Source: Bacteroides stercoris ATCC 43183 (lineage in GTDB: Bacteria > Bacteroidota > Bacteroidia > Bacteroidales > Bacteroidaceae). From it: 64,000 bases of DNA. The notes under the pieces are model-generated. The model was not told the DNA's origin. It did not search any database and was given only the letters and a program-made list of their open reading frames with translations. This document shows positions 40,368 to 48,835 of the stretch, in pieces. The DNA is taken from positions 1,860,001-1,924,000 of the forward strand of contig NZ_CP102262.1 of assembly GCF_025147325.1 (NCBI RefSeq). Reading direction: 5' to 3'. How positions within the stretch are numbered: the stretch's first letter is position 1; every line of letters begins with the position of its first letter. The translations under genes and the position numbers were made by a program.

Positions 40368-41789
40368 TTATTTCCTTCTCACTATCTTATATCCGATTGC
40401 CGCAACGAGTATGCTCATCAGCGGGCTGATGAGGTTGAAGAAACAATAGGGGAGATAGGTCAGTGTGGGTACGCTCAGAATGGTGGCCTGAGTCATTCCG
40501 CACGTGTTCCACGGGATGAGGGCCGAGGTTACGGTAACGGCATCTTCCGTGGTGCGGCTCAGTAGGCGACTTTCGTATCCTTTCTTCTCGTAGATGTTGC
40601 TGAACATGTTTCCGGTAAGGATGATGCTGATGTATTGGTCGGCTGTGGCAAGATTGAGAAATATTCCCGAACCGACGGTGGATGCTACCACACTGACCGT
40701 ATTCTTCATGAACCGGACGAATACGGAAGTGATGCTTCCCAGCATACCGCTTGCCGTCATTGCTCCACCGAAACACATGGCGCAGATAATGAGCCATATC
40801 GTGTTCATCATTCCTGCCATGCCCCGTGTGGCAATCAGCTCAGTCAGCATGGCACTGTCACTTTGCAGGCTGGTACTGCCGTACAGGCTCATCATTGTCC
40901 CTTCAAACAAATCATTGTTTCCGGAAATCTCGTGCAGCAGTTCGGGCTGAAATATAATAGCGAAAGTTGCAGCCAGAAGCGTGGATAGAAACAGGGTGAT
41001 GATAGAGGGTACTTTGCGTGCAATCAATATTCCCGTAACCACCGGAACAATCAGCAGCCACGGCGTAATGTGGAATCTGGCATTCAGCGATGCGGTAAAC
41101 TCGGCTATCTGCTCCGTACCGCTGGTTTCGCAGGCAAATCCCATTACCGTAAAGATAACCAGCGTAATGACGAGCGACGGAATGGTGGTAATCATCATGT
41201 AGCGGATATGGCGGAACAGCGGAGTGTCCGTGACGGATGCGGCAAGTACCGTTGTATCCGACAGCGGCGATACTTTATCGCCGAAATACGCTCCCGAAAT
41301 AATGGCACCTGCAATCCAGCCCTCTTCAAACCCTTGCGCCTTGCCTATTCCCAGGAGGGCGATGCCGATAGTGGCGATGGTGGTCCACGAACTTCCCGTC
41401 ATGATGGACACCAATGCGCAGATAACGCAGGTGGAGGTGAGGAAGAAGTCCGGATGTATAATCTGCATTCCGTAGTATATGAGAGTAGGGACTACTCCGC
41501 TAATCATCCATACGCCGCTCAGCGCACCGATAATCAGCAGTATGATAATGGCGGAAGTCACTCCCGCCACATTGTTGGTAATGGCTATTTCGTAATCTCT
41601 CCAGGGAATCCGGTAGAAAGCTACGCCTATAAAGACACAAACGGCTGTGGTGATGAGCAGGGATATCTGGCTTCCGCCGCTCAAAGCGTCACTGCCGAAA
41701 GTGCGGATGGTGGCAAACAGCATTCCTATTAAGAGGACGATGGGGAGAAAGGATACAAGAGGGGAAGGAATTTTCTTTGTTGTACTCAT
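40368..41789 (-). CDS. nhaC: NhaC-family Na+/H+ antiporter
   Basis: A 473-residue inner-membrane antiporter with about 11-12 transmembrane helices. Family marks include SGVWMISGVVPTLIYYG, ALVSIMTGSSWTTIATIG, YFGDKVSPLSDTTVLAA and TTEDAVTVTSALIPWNTCG. These proteins exchange sodium for protons and may also carry malate or lactate in some bacteria. The length is standard. It is a single gene with a -7 box 30 bp upstream. Confidence 0.93.
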   Translation of the reverse strand: MSTTKKIPSPLVSFLPIVLLIGMLFATIRTFGSDALSGGSQISLLITTAVCVFIGVAFYRIPWRDYEIAITNNVAGVTSAIIILLIIGALSGVWMISGVVPTLIYYGMQIIHPDFFLTSTCVICALVSIMTGSSWTTIATIGIALLGIGKAQGFEEGWIAGAIISGAYFGDKVSPLSDTTVLAASVTDTPLFRHIRYMMITTIPSLVITLVIFTVMGFACETSGTEQIAEFTASLNARFHITPWLLIVPVVTGILIARKVPSIITLFLSTLLAATFAIIFQPELLHEISGNNDLFEGTMMSLYGSTSLQSDSAMLTELIATRGMAGMMNTIWLIICAMCFGGAMTASGMLGSITSVFVRFMKNTVSVVASTVGSGIFLNLATADQYISIILTGNMFSNIYEKKGYESRLLSRTTEDAVTVTSALIPWNTCGMTQATILSVPTLTYLPYCFFNLISPLMSILVAAIGYKIVRRK

Positions 41790-41818
41790 GCGATAATCTT
41801 ACTGTAAATATGACGTGA

Positions 41819-41826
41819 CAAAAATA
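41819..41826 (-). promoter_or_regulatory. -7 box (TATTTTTG) for nhaC
   Basis: TAnnTTTG match on the minus strand, 30 bp upstream of the start codon. Confidence 0.5.
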
Positions 41827-41911
41827 CAACAAAACTGCCTAATACCTTTCTATTTTCCTTTCCTGCCAATAAATATTATCAATTCTTTGCGTTTACTTGG
41901 AATTTTGATAG

Positions 41912-41919
41912 TATATTTG
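41912..41919 (+). promoter_or_regulatory. -7 box (TATATTTG) for the sugar kinase gene
   Basis: TAnnTTTG match 35 bp upstream of the start codon, with a TTTG 22 bp further upstream. Confidence 0.6.
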
Positions 41920-41953
41920 ACTTCCCATTGATGCTTTTGAATATATAAGACTT

Positions 41954-43027
41954 ATGAAAAAGAAATCCCTTTCCACCGATAAGAAAGTCGTTACTTTCGG
42001 TGAAGTTATGCTACGGCTTACTACGCCCGGTTTCCGCCGCTTTTCGCAGACTAATGAATTTATTGCTACATATGGTGGCAGTGAGGCTAATGTGGCAGTG
42101 TCTTTGGCGCACTTCGGCATTCCTACGGAATTTGTTACCCGTCTGCCCGATAATGCCGTGTCGCGTGCATGTATCAATTCGCTTCGTGCCAGCGGGCTGG
42201 GGACGGACGGTATTGTATTTGGCGGTAAACGTTTGGGATTGTATTATCTGGAATGCGGCGCAGCTTTCCGAAACTCCAATGTGGTGTACGACCGCGAGGG
42301 TTCTTCTTTCGCCACGCTTCGTCCGGGTATGATCGATTGGGAAACCATTTTTGCCGATGCAGGCTGGTTTCATTGGTCGGGCATTGCTGCCGCCCTTTCG
42401 CAAGAGGGAGCCGACGCTTGCCGGGAAGCGCTTGAAATAGCCGACCGTATGGGGCTTACCATCTCGTGTGATTTGAATTTCCGCAAGAAACTTTGGAACT
42501 ACGGTTGTACTGCTGCCGAAGTGATGCAGCCGTTGGTGCAGTACAGCGATGTCATTTTCGGCGCAGAACCTGAGTATCAGGAGATTCTCGGCATACAGCC
42601 CGTAGGATTTAGAGCTGTTGATACCGCCGATGTTTCTTTTGAGTCTGATTTGCCATCTTTCGAGAAGTTCGGACAAGAGGTGGAGCGACTTGTCCCGCGT
42701 TGTCAAAAAGTGTTTCTGGAATTGCGTAATTCCATAACATCCAATCATAACGTGCTTGCTGCTGTTCTTTATTCCGATGGCACTTTGAAGCATACAGGCA
42801 TTTATGATATTGAACATGAAACAGACCGTGTAGGCGCTGGTGATGCTTTTGTGGGTGGTATGATATACGGTCTGATCACTTATCCGGATGATGACCGGAA
42901 GGCATTGGATTTTGCTCTTGCCGCTTCCGCATTAAAAAATACCGTTTATGGAGACTTCAATCTGGTGACGGTGGATGAGGTGGAAAGCCTGATGAATGGA
43001 AATACATCGGGACGGGTATCGAGATAA
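41954..43027 (+). CDS. kdgK: PfkB-family sugar kinase, probable 2-dehydro-3-deoxygluconokinase
   Basis: A 357-residue cytoplasmic kinase that likely phosphorylates KDG in hexuronate catabolism. Seen: VVTFGEVMLRLTTPGF, YGGSEANVAVSLAHFG (PfkB signature 1), SCDLNFRKKLW, and DRVGAGDAFVGGMIYGL with the catalytic Asp. The Glu/Asn in the GGSEANVA motif and the FGEVMLRL start are typical of KdgK in Bacteroides. Aldolase (kdgA) usually accompanies it but is not seen next to it here, so another ketose substrate is possible. The 3' end is followed by an unusual terminator interrupted by a palindromic repeat. Confidence 0.88.
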   Translation: MKKKSLSTDKKVVTFGEVMLRLTTPGFRRFSQTNEFIATYGGSEANVAVSLAHFGIPTEFVTRLPDNAVSRACINSLRASGLGTDGIVFGGKRLGLYYLECGAAFRNSNVVYDREGSSFATLRPGMIDWETIFADAGWFHWSGIAAALSQEGADACREALEIADRMGLTISCDLNFRKKLWNYGCTAAEVMQPLVQYSDVIFGAEPEYQEILGIQPVGFRAVDTADVSFESDLPSFEKFGQEVERLVPRCQKVFLELRNSITSNHNVLAAVLYSDGTLKHTGIYDIEHETDRVGAGDAFVGGMIYGLITYPDDDRKALDFALAASALKNTVYGDFNLVTVDEVESLMNGNTSGRVSR

Positions 43028-43051
43028 GAAGAGGAAATATCGACAGACAAT

Positions 43052-43265
43052 AGCCCCTTTCGCTGTTCCGTATGAGGGTGTCAAAATACATTTAATGATT
43101 TCTTTTAGGTACGGAATTACACGGATTTCACGAAAAAAGAATAAAGAAAATCTGTGTTTACCGTGTAATTTGTGTTTCCGTGAATTCTGTGTAATTCCGT
43201 GCCTAAAAAATCGTAAGCGAATTTTAGTTTTGACATACCCTCTTAAAAGCGAAAGGGGCTTTTGG
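43052..43265 (+). terminator. kdgK terminator hairpin split by an inserted palindrome
   Basis: AGCCCCTTTCGC (43052-43063) is perfectly complementary to GCGAAAGGGGCT (43249-43260), and the right arm is followed by TTTT. The arms are separated by 185 bp that are largely a palindromic element. Without that element they would form a standard terminator just after kdgK. Confidence 0.7.
43074..43242. repeat. Palindromic intergenic repeat element
   Basis: Imperfect inverted repeat with ends GAGGGTGTCAAAA and TTTTGACATACCCTC. The inner arms AGGTACGGAATTACACGGA and its partner TCTGTGTAATTCCGTGCCT differ by a few bases. It also has internal near-repeats of the CGTGTAATT type. No coding potential is seen. 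The structure is that of a REP-like or MITE-like element. Confidence 0.75.
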
Positions 43266-43285
43266 GTGTGTTTTTCAATAGCTGT

Positions 43286-43918
43286 TTATACTTCTGCCGC
43301 AGTTTCCGTTGCTTCCGGCTGTGCTTCTGCCGTCAGGTTGCGGTAAATGACAGCGGTACATCCAAGTGCTGCCACAGTGTATACAATGGCGATGATGAAG
43401 AGAAGGAGCATTGCAAATCCGCCGCTTGCTATGTTGAAGATAATCATCATAAGGACATAGAAAGCCAGTCCCAACAGGAATGATACGCCGAAGATAGTCC
43501 ATTTGTAACCGTAAGTGGCTTTGTTGCTTCGAATCATGGCTTCGCCCGGAGCCACGCCTTTATCGAGTAAGATGTAGATTGCGAGCGACCAGCCTATGGA
43601 TATGATGATCCCCGGTATAATCATGAAAAACAAGGCGGGAATAATGGCAAGGTACATCAAACCTATCAAGGTGAAATATTCCCCCATGTACTTACGGTAT
43701 TTCCCGTCGAAGATGAATAAGGGGGAAATAACCTTTCCTTTGCTCAATTCAATGGGAATGGTGTTCATAGCGATGGTTGTGCCTACATTCAGGTAAGGAA
43801 TCCAAATGGTGAGCAGCCAGAGAACAGTAGCTCCCAACATGGATACTGCATTTTTAATGCCTAAGCCGATACCTTCGGAAAGAACTCCTGTCACTGTGAT
43901 TTTCTTGTGTGTTTCCAT
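43286..43918 (-). CDS. Multi-pass membrane protein of unknown function
   Basis: A 210-residue protein with about five hydrophobic segments (VLWLLTIWIPYLN, YFTLIGLMYLAIIPALFFMIIPGIIISIGWSLAIYILL, FGVSFLLGLAFYVLMMIIFNI, MLLLFIIAIVYTVAALG). The short C-terminal tail is rich in Glu, Ala and Thr. The pattern GVAPGEAMIRSNKATYGYKWTIFGV between helices, with a charged loop followed by a new helix, resembles membrane domains of the DUF975/glycerophosphodiesterase type, but I cannot assign a family with confidence. It is a single gene with a promoter box upstream. Confidence 0.75.
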   Translation of the reverse strand: METHKKITVTGVLSEGIGLGIKNAVSMLGATVLWLLTIWIPYLNVGTTIAMNTIPIELSKGKVISPLFIFDGKYRKYMGEYFTLIGLMYLAIIPALFFMIIPGIIISIGWSLAIYILLDKGVAPGEAMIRSNKATYGYKWTIFGVSFLLGLAFYVLMMIIFNIASGGFAMLLLFIIAIVYTVAALGCTAVIYRNLTAEAQPEATETAAEV

Positions 43919-43965
43919 AATTAGATGATTTTAGATAAATGTTTATTAATTAAATCTGTATTCGA

Positions 43966-43973
43966 CAAATGTA
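43966..43973 (-). promoter_or_regulatory. -7 box (TACATTTG) for the membrane protein gene
   Basis: TAnnTTTG match on the minus strand, 48 bp upstream of the start. Confidence 0.5.
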
Positions 43974-44035
43974 TAATAATTATGGAGAAAATCAAAGCAA
44001 TTTGAAATTTTTTTTGCGTTTTCCATGAAAAAATA

Positions 44036-45232
44036 TCAAGGGAATAGGGCATGCTGTTGCTCTTTGTGGCAGATGGTAATCAGAAGAGACAGCAGGGTCA
44101 GCACCGTGCCTATGCCTGCTACTCCTACCCAGCCCCAGGTCTGCCAGCAACTGCCGGCGAGGAAGGTCCCCAATGAACCGCCGGTGAAATAGGTTGTCAT
44201 GAAAATAGTGTTTACCCGGTTGGATGCCGAAGGGCATATATCGAAAATGCTCGTTTGGTTACTGAGCTGGATGCACTGCATGCCGATATCTATCAGTAGC
44301 ACGCCGGCAATGATGCCGGCATAGGTGTTGCCGCAGAAGTAGAGCGATGCCCATGCCAGTAGAATCAGACCGCAGCCGATAAAGTTGAAGTTGCGTATTC
44401 CTACTTTTTTCACATATTTCCCTACGAGGGATGCGGTAGATGCACCTGCTATTCCGCATAGTCCCAAAATGCCGATAACATCACTGTCGGCATAGAACGG
44501 GGCTTGTCCCATTTTGAATGCGAGGCACGACCACATCGCGAGGAAAGAGCCGAATGCAATGCCTGCGCGTATGGAGTAGATGCGCAAAGACGGATAGTCT
44601 TTGATAAGGGAGAACAGGGATTTCATCAAATCGCCGTACTTTCCCTGGAATGTAGGCTGTATGTCCGGCAGTATTTTCAGCACGGCAATGGCGCACAGCA
44701 TCATCATGCCTGCCGCAATGAAGTACATTTCGCGCCAACCCAGCACTTCGCCGACAAACCCGCTGACGACGCGCGAGGCGAGTATGCCGGTGAGCAGACC
44801 GGATATGACGATGCCTACGTTGCGTCCTTTATTCTCCGGACGGGAAAACTGGGAAGCTATCGGCACGAAGATCTGCGGTATCATGGAGCAGATTCCGGTG
44901 ATGAGCGAAGCTCCCCATATGATGTAGATGTCGGGGGCCGCACCTATGGCGATGAGCGAGAATATCAATAAGGTAAAGTTTGTCAGGATAATCTTTTTCC
45001 GCTGGTAGAGGTCGCCCAATGGCACGATGAACAGCAAACCGATAGCATAGCCCACTTGCGTTATCATGGCAATAAGGTTGGTTTTGAACTCGGACACGCC
45101 CAGCTCGTGGCGTATTACGTTCAGCAAGGGTTGGTTATAGTACAGATTGGCTACAGAGACACCTGCCACGATAGCAAGCGTCCAGAGTATATGTGCCGGG
45201 AGCCCTCCGTTTTCCTTTAATTCCGTTTTCAT
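44036..45232 (-). CDS. MFS transporter
   Basis: A 398-residue inner-membrane transporter with 12 predicted helices. The start is taken at MKTELKENGG, where MFS homology begins. The loop 2-3 signature is PLGDLYQRKKIIL, and VSVANLYYNQPLL and NQTSIFDICPSASNRVNTIFM resemble the YgaY/sugar-efflux-like MFS group. The substrate cannot be assigned. A perfect -7 box lies only 4 bp upstream of the ATG, so the mRNA would be nearly leaderless if that box is used; an 18-residue N-terminal extension is the alternative. Confidence 0.9.
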   Translation of the reverse strand: MKTELKENGGLPAHILWTLAIVAGVSVANLYYNQPLLNVIRHELGVSEFKTNLIAMITQVGYAIGLLFIVPLGDLYQRKKIILTNFTLLIFSLIAIGAAPDIYIIWGASLITGICSMIPQIFVPIASQFSRPENKGRNVGIVISGLLTGILASRVVSGFVGEVLGWREMYFIAAGMMMLCAIAVLKILPDIQPTFQGKYGDLMKSLFSLIKDYPSLRIYSIRAGIAFGSFLAMWSCLAFKMGQAPFYADSDVIGILGLCGIAGASTASLVGKYVKKVGIRNFNFIGCGLILLAWASLYFCGNTYAGIIAGVLLIDIGMQCIQLSNQTSIFDICPSASNRVNTIFMTTYFTGGSLGTFLAGSCWQTWGWVGVAGIGTVLTLLSLLITICHKEQQHALFP

Positions 45233-45538
45233 GCGGCAAAGATAGTGAAAGGCGAGAGCAGAGGCAAGTGAAAACACAGTTTTCAAACTTGACTGTGCTG
45301 AGCCGCATTCTATCTTAATATAAAGATAGTGAAAGGAAAATAGATGTTTTGCCAGTTGGGATTTTTTGTTTCCTTTAGCGAAACTAAAAGTTTCATGCTG
45401 AGAACTAATAGGTTATACTTCGTTTTATCTGTTATTGTGTATGGCTTTTGTTTTCTTATAACAGGTATATAGGCGTGACAGATACTTGTAAGGATATTAA
45501 TCTGTCTGAAAAACAGTAATGGTTTTATGCTATTATTT
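45233..45538. other. Intergenic stretch upstream of the MFS gene
   Basis: No gene is supported here. A 15-bp direct repeat AAAGATAGTGAAAGG occurs at 45238-45252 and 45322-45336, so the promoter region of the MFS gene is partly duplicated. ATGCGGC/GCCGCAT also recur as an inverted pair at 45231-45237 and 45302-45308. The rest is AT-rich without structure. Confidence 0.7.
45237..45244 (-). promoter_or_regulatory. -7 box (TATCTTTG) abutting the MFS start codon
   Basis: TAnnTTTG match on the minus strand four bases before the ATG. Confidence 0.45.
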
Positions 45539-46693
45539 TTATTCAATCTTGAATTCTGCTGCCATATACCACTTCTTATTTGTACCGTTAAATTCCACTT
45601 CCTTGTAAACCCGATATTGACCGGAAGTATTGTCATTGAACAATGGATAGAGTTTGGCTTTGAAATGGTAATCACCGTCAGGTTTCAATATAATGCCAAT
45701 GTCGTGCACCAAACTGTTGTCATGTAATGGTATCCATTGTTCTCCCTGTTTGCGTGCTACAAAATAATATTCGCCAAAGAATAAATTTTGTTGGCTTAAG
45801 TTCTTGTTGGTTAGTATTACATTTACACTTTCTGTTCCAATCGGGTAAACAGGTTTCTCGGTTTTCATGCTTATTTGCAGTGTGTCGGTATATGCTCTTT
45901 GTGTAAAGGGGGAAGGTTTGCGTACTGCTCCATAGTTAATGGCAGAATAGTTAAGCATCTCCTTTCTGAATAATTTTTGAAAATGAATGGAATTATTAAT
46001 CAGATTCACAAAGATTGAATCACCGCGCATACCAGAGCCATAAATATTCTGTGATGAAATTGTCTTGCCATTCCAAGAGGCGGCATCCATCTGTTTTCTC
46101 AGCCGTTTGGCTCCGGCTTCATCAACTAATTCAAACTCTGCATAAGCAACTTGGGCGTTTCTGTTGAAAGTTTTGTAGATACGATATTTGCCAGCACGAT
46201 TAGGAACTTTGGAAGTATAAAGCTTGATTGTCTGTTCTCCCGAAGGATATTCAGGGTCTAATATCCAAGCTATATCTTCAATAATCGGGTCGGTTGGCAA
46301 TGTTTCCCATTGTCGTTTATCATTATTGTAATAGGTAAGGCTGTAATCGTTTCCACACATATACTCTTGTTGGGAATAATTGGTAACGGTTAGTTTCACT
46401 TCTGTAGTTGACAGTGGATAATAATCGTATTCTGTCTGCATGGAAAGTGAAGTAGGACTGACGGCTTCTCCCGTAGGAATATCACGCGGAACAGGTTGCA
46501 GGACAAAGGATGTTGTTTCCGATGGTTGTTCTTGTTCTTCTTTCGTTGGAATAGGTTTAAATTTAAAAATACTGTCTGGATACAACTCTTCTTGTAACAG
46601 GCTGCTGTCTGCTTCATTTTCTTGCCCTTTCTTAGAAGTAGTGGAATGGCAAGAACATAGGGTTATTAGTAATAAAAATAATATCTGTTTCAT
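45539..46693 (-). CDS. Lipoprotein with two Ig-like domains
   Basis: A 384-residue lipoprotein with lipobox LCSC (Cys15) and a long acidic/Pro-rich linker (about 25-80). Two related beta-sandwich units follow. The first (about 85-195) contains YPLSTTEVKLTVTNYSQQEYMCG and GKYRIYKTF; the second (about 275-384) contains YPIGTESVNVILTNKNLSQQNLFFG and GQYRVYKEVEF. They look like copies of the same bacterial Ig-like (Big_14-type) domain, separated by a helical linker. Function is unknown; a surface or periplasmic binding role is possible. It is monocistronic. Confidence 0.8.
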   Translation of the reverse strand: MKQILFLLLITLCSCHSTTSKKGQENEADSSLLQEELYPDSIFKFKPIPTKEEQEQPSETTSFVLQPVPRDIPTGEAVSPTSLSMQTEYDYYPLSTTEVKLTVTNYSQQEYMCGNDYSLTYYNNDKRQWETLPTDPIIEDIAWILDPEYPSGEQTIKLYTSKVPNRAGKYRIYKTFNRNAQVAYAEFELVDEAGAKRLRKQMDAASWNGKTISSQNIYGSGMRGDSIFVNLINNSIHFQKLFRKEMLNYSAINYGAVRKPSPFTQRAYTDTLQISMKTEKPVYPIGTESVNVILTNKNLSQQNLFFGEYYFVARKQGEQWIPLHDNSLVHDIGIILKPDGDYHFKAKLYPLFNDNTSGQYRVYKEVEFNGTNKKWYMAAEFKIE

Positions 46694-46735
46694 AGTGCGT
46701 ATGTAGTTATTCGTTTAACACTAAGATACCAAAGA

Positions 46736-46743
46736 CAAAAATA
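46736..46743 (-). promoter_or_regulatory. -7 box (TATTTTTG) for the Ig-like lipoprotein
   Basis: TAnnTTTG match on the minus strand, 43 bp upstream of the start codon. Confidence 0.5.
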
Positions 46744-46790
46744 ATAAAAGCACAACTCATTAGCAATCTGAATTGCGCTTTTATTTTATT
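46743..46790. other. Hairpin in the 46.7 kb intergenic region
   Basis: AATAAAAGC-A-CAA pairs with TTG-C-GCTTTTATT (one mismatch) around a 17-nt loop. It lies just upstream of the Ig-like lipoprotein promoter and may add insulation from the operon upstream. Confidence 0.5.
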
Positions 46791-46865
46791 GCCATCATTC
46801 AATCACCGCCTATTATAAGAAGAAATGAGTATCAGAATAGGGAGATAAGTATTGTAATGGATATA

Positions 46866-46904
46866 AAATAAAAATCCCTATAACCATTACAGTTACAGGG
46901 ATTT
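46866..46904 (-). terminator. Terminator of the Fe-S scaffold / GGGtGRT operon
   Basis: AAATCCCT-A-TAAC pairs with GTTA-C-AGGGATTT around a 7-nt loop; on the minus strand TTTTTATTTTAT follows. Confidence 0.85.
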
Positions 46905-46925
46905 ATATATTAGTAATGTATTATA

Positions 46926-47936
46926 TTACTTGTTCAAGGCAGTAGCCACGTCAACCGCACAAGCCACTGTACATCCTACCATCGGGTTGTTACCGATACC
47001 CAGGAATCCCATCATTTCCACGTGAGCGGGAACTGATGAAGAACCAGCGAATTGAGCGTCAGAGTGCATACGACCCATAGTGTCCGTCATGCCGTAAGAA
47101 GCAGGACCGGCAGCCATGTTATCCGGGTGAAGCGTACGACCCGTACCGCCACCGGATGCTACTGAGAAATAGGGCTTACCTGCAAGAACGCGTTCTTTCT
47201 TGTAAGTACCTGCAACAGGGTGCTGGAAACGGGTCGGGTTGGTAGAGTTACCTGTGATGGATACGTCTACGCCTTCTTTCCACATGATAGCCACACCTTC
47301 GCGAACGTCGTCAGCACCGTAGCATTTTACTTTGGCACGAGGACCATCGCTGTATGCGATTTCACGAACAACTTTCAGTTCACCTGTATAGTAGTCGAAT
47401 TGAGTCTGAACATATGTAAAGCCGTTGATACGGGAGATGATTTGTGCAGCATCCTTGCCCAAACCGTTCAGGATACAACGCAAAGGTTCTTTACGTACTT
47501 TGTCAGCTTTAGCTGCGATTTTGATTGCACCTTCTGCAGCAGCGAATGATTCGTGACCTGCCAAGAAAGCAAAACACTTAGTCTCTTCGCGGAGCAACAT
47601 GGCAGCCAGATTACCGTGACCGATACCTACCTTGCGGTCGTCGGCTACAGAACCCGGAATACAAAATGCCTGCAAACCGATACCGATTGCTTCGGCAGCA
47701 TCTGCAGCGTTCTTGCAGCCTTTCTTGATAGCGATGGCACAACCTACAACATAAGCCCATTTTGCGTTCTCAAAGCAGATAGGCTGAGTCTCTTCACACG
47801 TCTTATAAGGATCGAGTCCGGCAGCTTCGCAGATGGCGTTAGCTTCCTCTATGTCTTTGATGCCGTTGGCGTTCAAGGCTTCGATGATACCTTTGATACG
47901 ACGGTCTTGACTTTCAAATTTTACTTCTCTAATCAT
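46926..47936 (-). CDS. GGGtGRT-family protein
   Basis: A 336-residue protein named for its conserved motif, seen here as SGGGTGRTLHPDN followed by MAAGPASYGMTD. Other marks are GVDVSITGNSTNPTRFQHPVAGTYKKERVL and the C-terminal NNPMVGCTVACAVDVATALNK. No signal peptide or membrane segment is present. Cysteines are spread through the N-terminal half (ICEAAGLDPYKTCEETQPICF). The family is found in anaerobes next to an Fe-S scaffold protein, as here; its biochemical role is unknown. The start at MIREVKFESQ is fixed by a clear Shine-Dalgarno AAGGAGGAAAG, rare in this phylum. It lies 19 bp after the scaffold gene. Confidence 0.93.
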   Translation of the reverse strand: MIREVKFESQDRRIKGIIEALNANGIKDIEEANAICEAAGLDPYKTCEETQPICFENAKWAYVVGCAIAIKKGCKNAADAAEAIGIGLQAFCIPGSVADDRKVGIGHGNLAAMLLREETKCFAFLAGHESFAAAEGAIKIAAKADKVRKEPLRCILNGLGKDAAQIISRINGFTYVQTQFDYYTGELKVVREIAYSDGPRAKVKCYGADDVREGVAIMWKEGVDVSITGNSTNPTRFQHPVAGTYKKERVLAGKPYFSVASGGGTGRTLHPDNMAAGPASYGMTDTMGRMHSDAQFAGSSSVPAHVEMMGFLGIGNNPMVGCTVACAVDVATALNK

Positions 47937-47945
47937 AGTTTCTTT

Positions 47946-47950
47946 CCTCC
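47946..47950 (-). promoter_or_regulatory. Strong Shine-Dalgarno before the GGGtGRT gene
   Basis: The minus strand reads AAGGAGGAAAGAAACT before the ATG, placing GGAGG 9 bases upstream of the start. Other genes in this window lack such a site. Confidence 0.75.
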
Positions 47951-47955
47951 TTATA

Positions 47956-48657
47956 TTATTCGTGACGTGGATCAATGTGTTTAACAGCTCCCTGTTCTGC
48001 AGTGAAGCGTCCGTAAGTACCGGTTACTTTCTTCAAAGCTTCGTTGGCATCAGTACCTTTCTTGATTTCATCCATGAATTTACCCATGTGAACGAATTCA
48101 TATCCGCAGATTTCATCGTTTTTGTCAAGAGCAATAGTCTTGATATAACCTTCTGCCATTTCCAGGTAACGGGGACCCTTTGCCAAAGTACCGTATAGAG
48201 TACCTACCTGGCTGCGCAATCCCTTACCTAAGTCTTCCAGACCGGCACCGATAATCAAACCGCCTTCAGAGAAAGCAGACTGAGTACGACCGTAAACGAT
48301 TTGCAGGAAGAGTTCGCGCATTGCTGTATTGATAGCGTCGCAAACGAGGTCGGTGTTCAATGCTTCAAGGATTGTCTTGCCCGGAAGGATTTCAGCAGCC
48401 ATAGCAGCCGAGTGAGTCATACCGGAGCAGCCGATTGTTTCAACCAATGCTTCTTGGATGACACCTTCTTTAACGTTCAAAGTCAGTTTACAAGCACCTT
48501 GCTGAGGAGCACACCAACCTACACCATGTGTCAGACCTGAAATATCAACTATTTCTTTTGATTTTACCCATTTGCCTTCTTCGGGTATGGGAGCCGGTCC
48601 GTGGTTAGGACCTTTCTTTACAACACACATGTGTTCCACTTCGTGTGAATAAGTCAT
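47956..48657 (-). CDS. Iron-sulfur cluster assembly scaffold-like protein (partner of GGGtGRT)
   Basis: A 233-residue cytoplasmic protein related to NifU/IscU scaffolds. Seen: GWCAPQQGACKLTL, TIGCSGMTHSAAMAAEIL and LVCDAINTAMRELFLQIVYGR, which hold the cysteines in a NifU-N-like fold. It is longer than IscU (about 130) and has a C-terminal helical extension (FMDEIKKGTDANEALKKVTGTYGRFTAEQG). It is always paired with the GGGtGRT protein in the genomes I recall, so the two probably act together in metal-cluster handling; that is inference. It is the first gene of the operon. Confidence 0.88.
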   Translation of the reverse strand: MTYSHEVEHMCVVKKGPNHGPAPIPEEGKWVKSKEIVDISGLTHGVGWCAPQQGACKLTLNVKEGVIQEALVETIGCSGMTHSAAMAAEILPGKTILEALNTDLVCDAINTAMRELFLQIVYGRTQSAFSEGGLIIGAGLEDLGKGLRSQVGTLYGTLAKGPRYLEMAEGYIKTIALDKNDEICGYEFVHMGKFMDEIKKGTDANEALKKVTGTYGRFTAEQGAVKHIDPRHE

Positions 48658-48718
48658 AATTAGCTCTTTTTTAAGTTATAATTTAAAAAACGTAGTTCTA
48701 TGTTTTATTAAACGGTCA

Positions 48719-48726
48719 CAAAGGTA
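48719..48726 (-). promoter_or_regulatory. -7 box (TACCTTTG) for the Fe-S scaffold operon
   Basis: TAnnTTTG match on the minus strand, 61 bp upstream of the start. Confidence 0.55.
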
Positions 48727-48835
48727 GTCGTTTTCTTGCTTTCTGCCAACCGTTCAATTTGACTTTTTTATTAAAAATAGGTAATAATAAGTTGTAACTC
48801 TGTGGAATGTAAAGTAGACTTTGCAGTTTTTGTAT

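Noticed and set aside
42996..43346. Open frame downstream of kdgK
   Set aside because: It is created by the palindromic repeat element and crosses into the membrane protein gene on the other strand.
45310..45675. 121-codon minus-strand open frame
   Set aside because: It overlaps the 3' end of the Ig-like lipoprotein gene in another frame and shows no protein-like composition.
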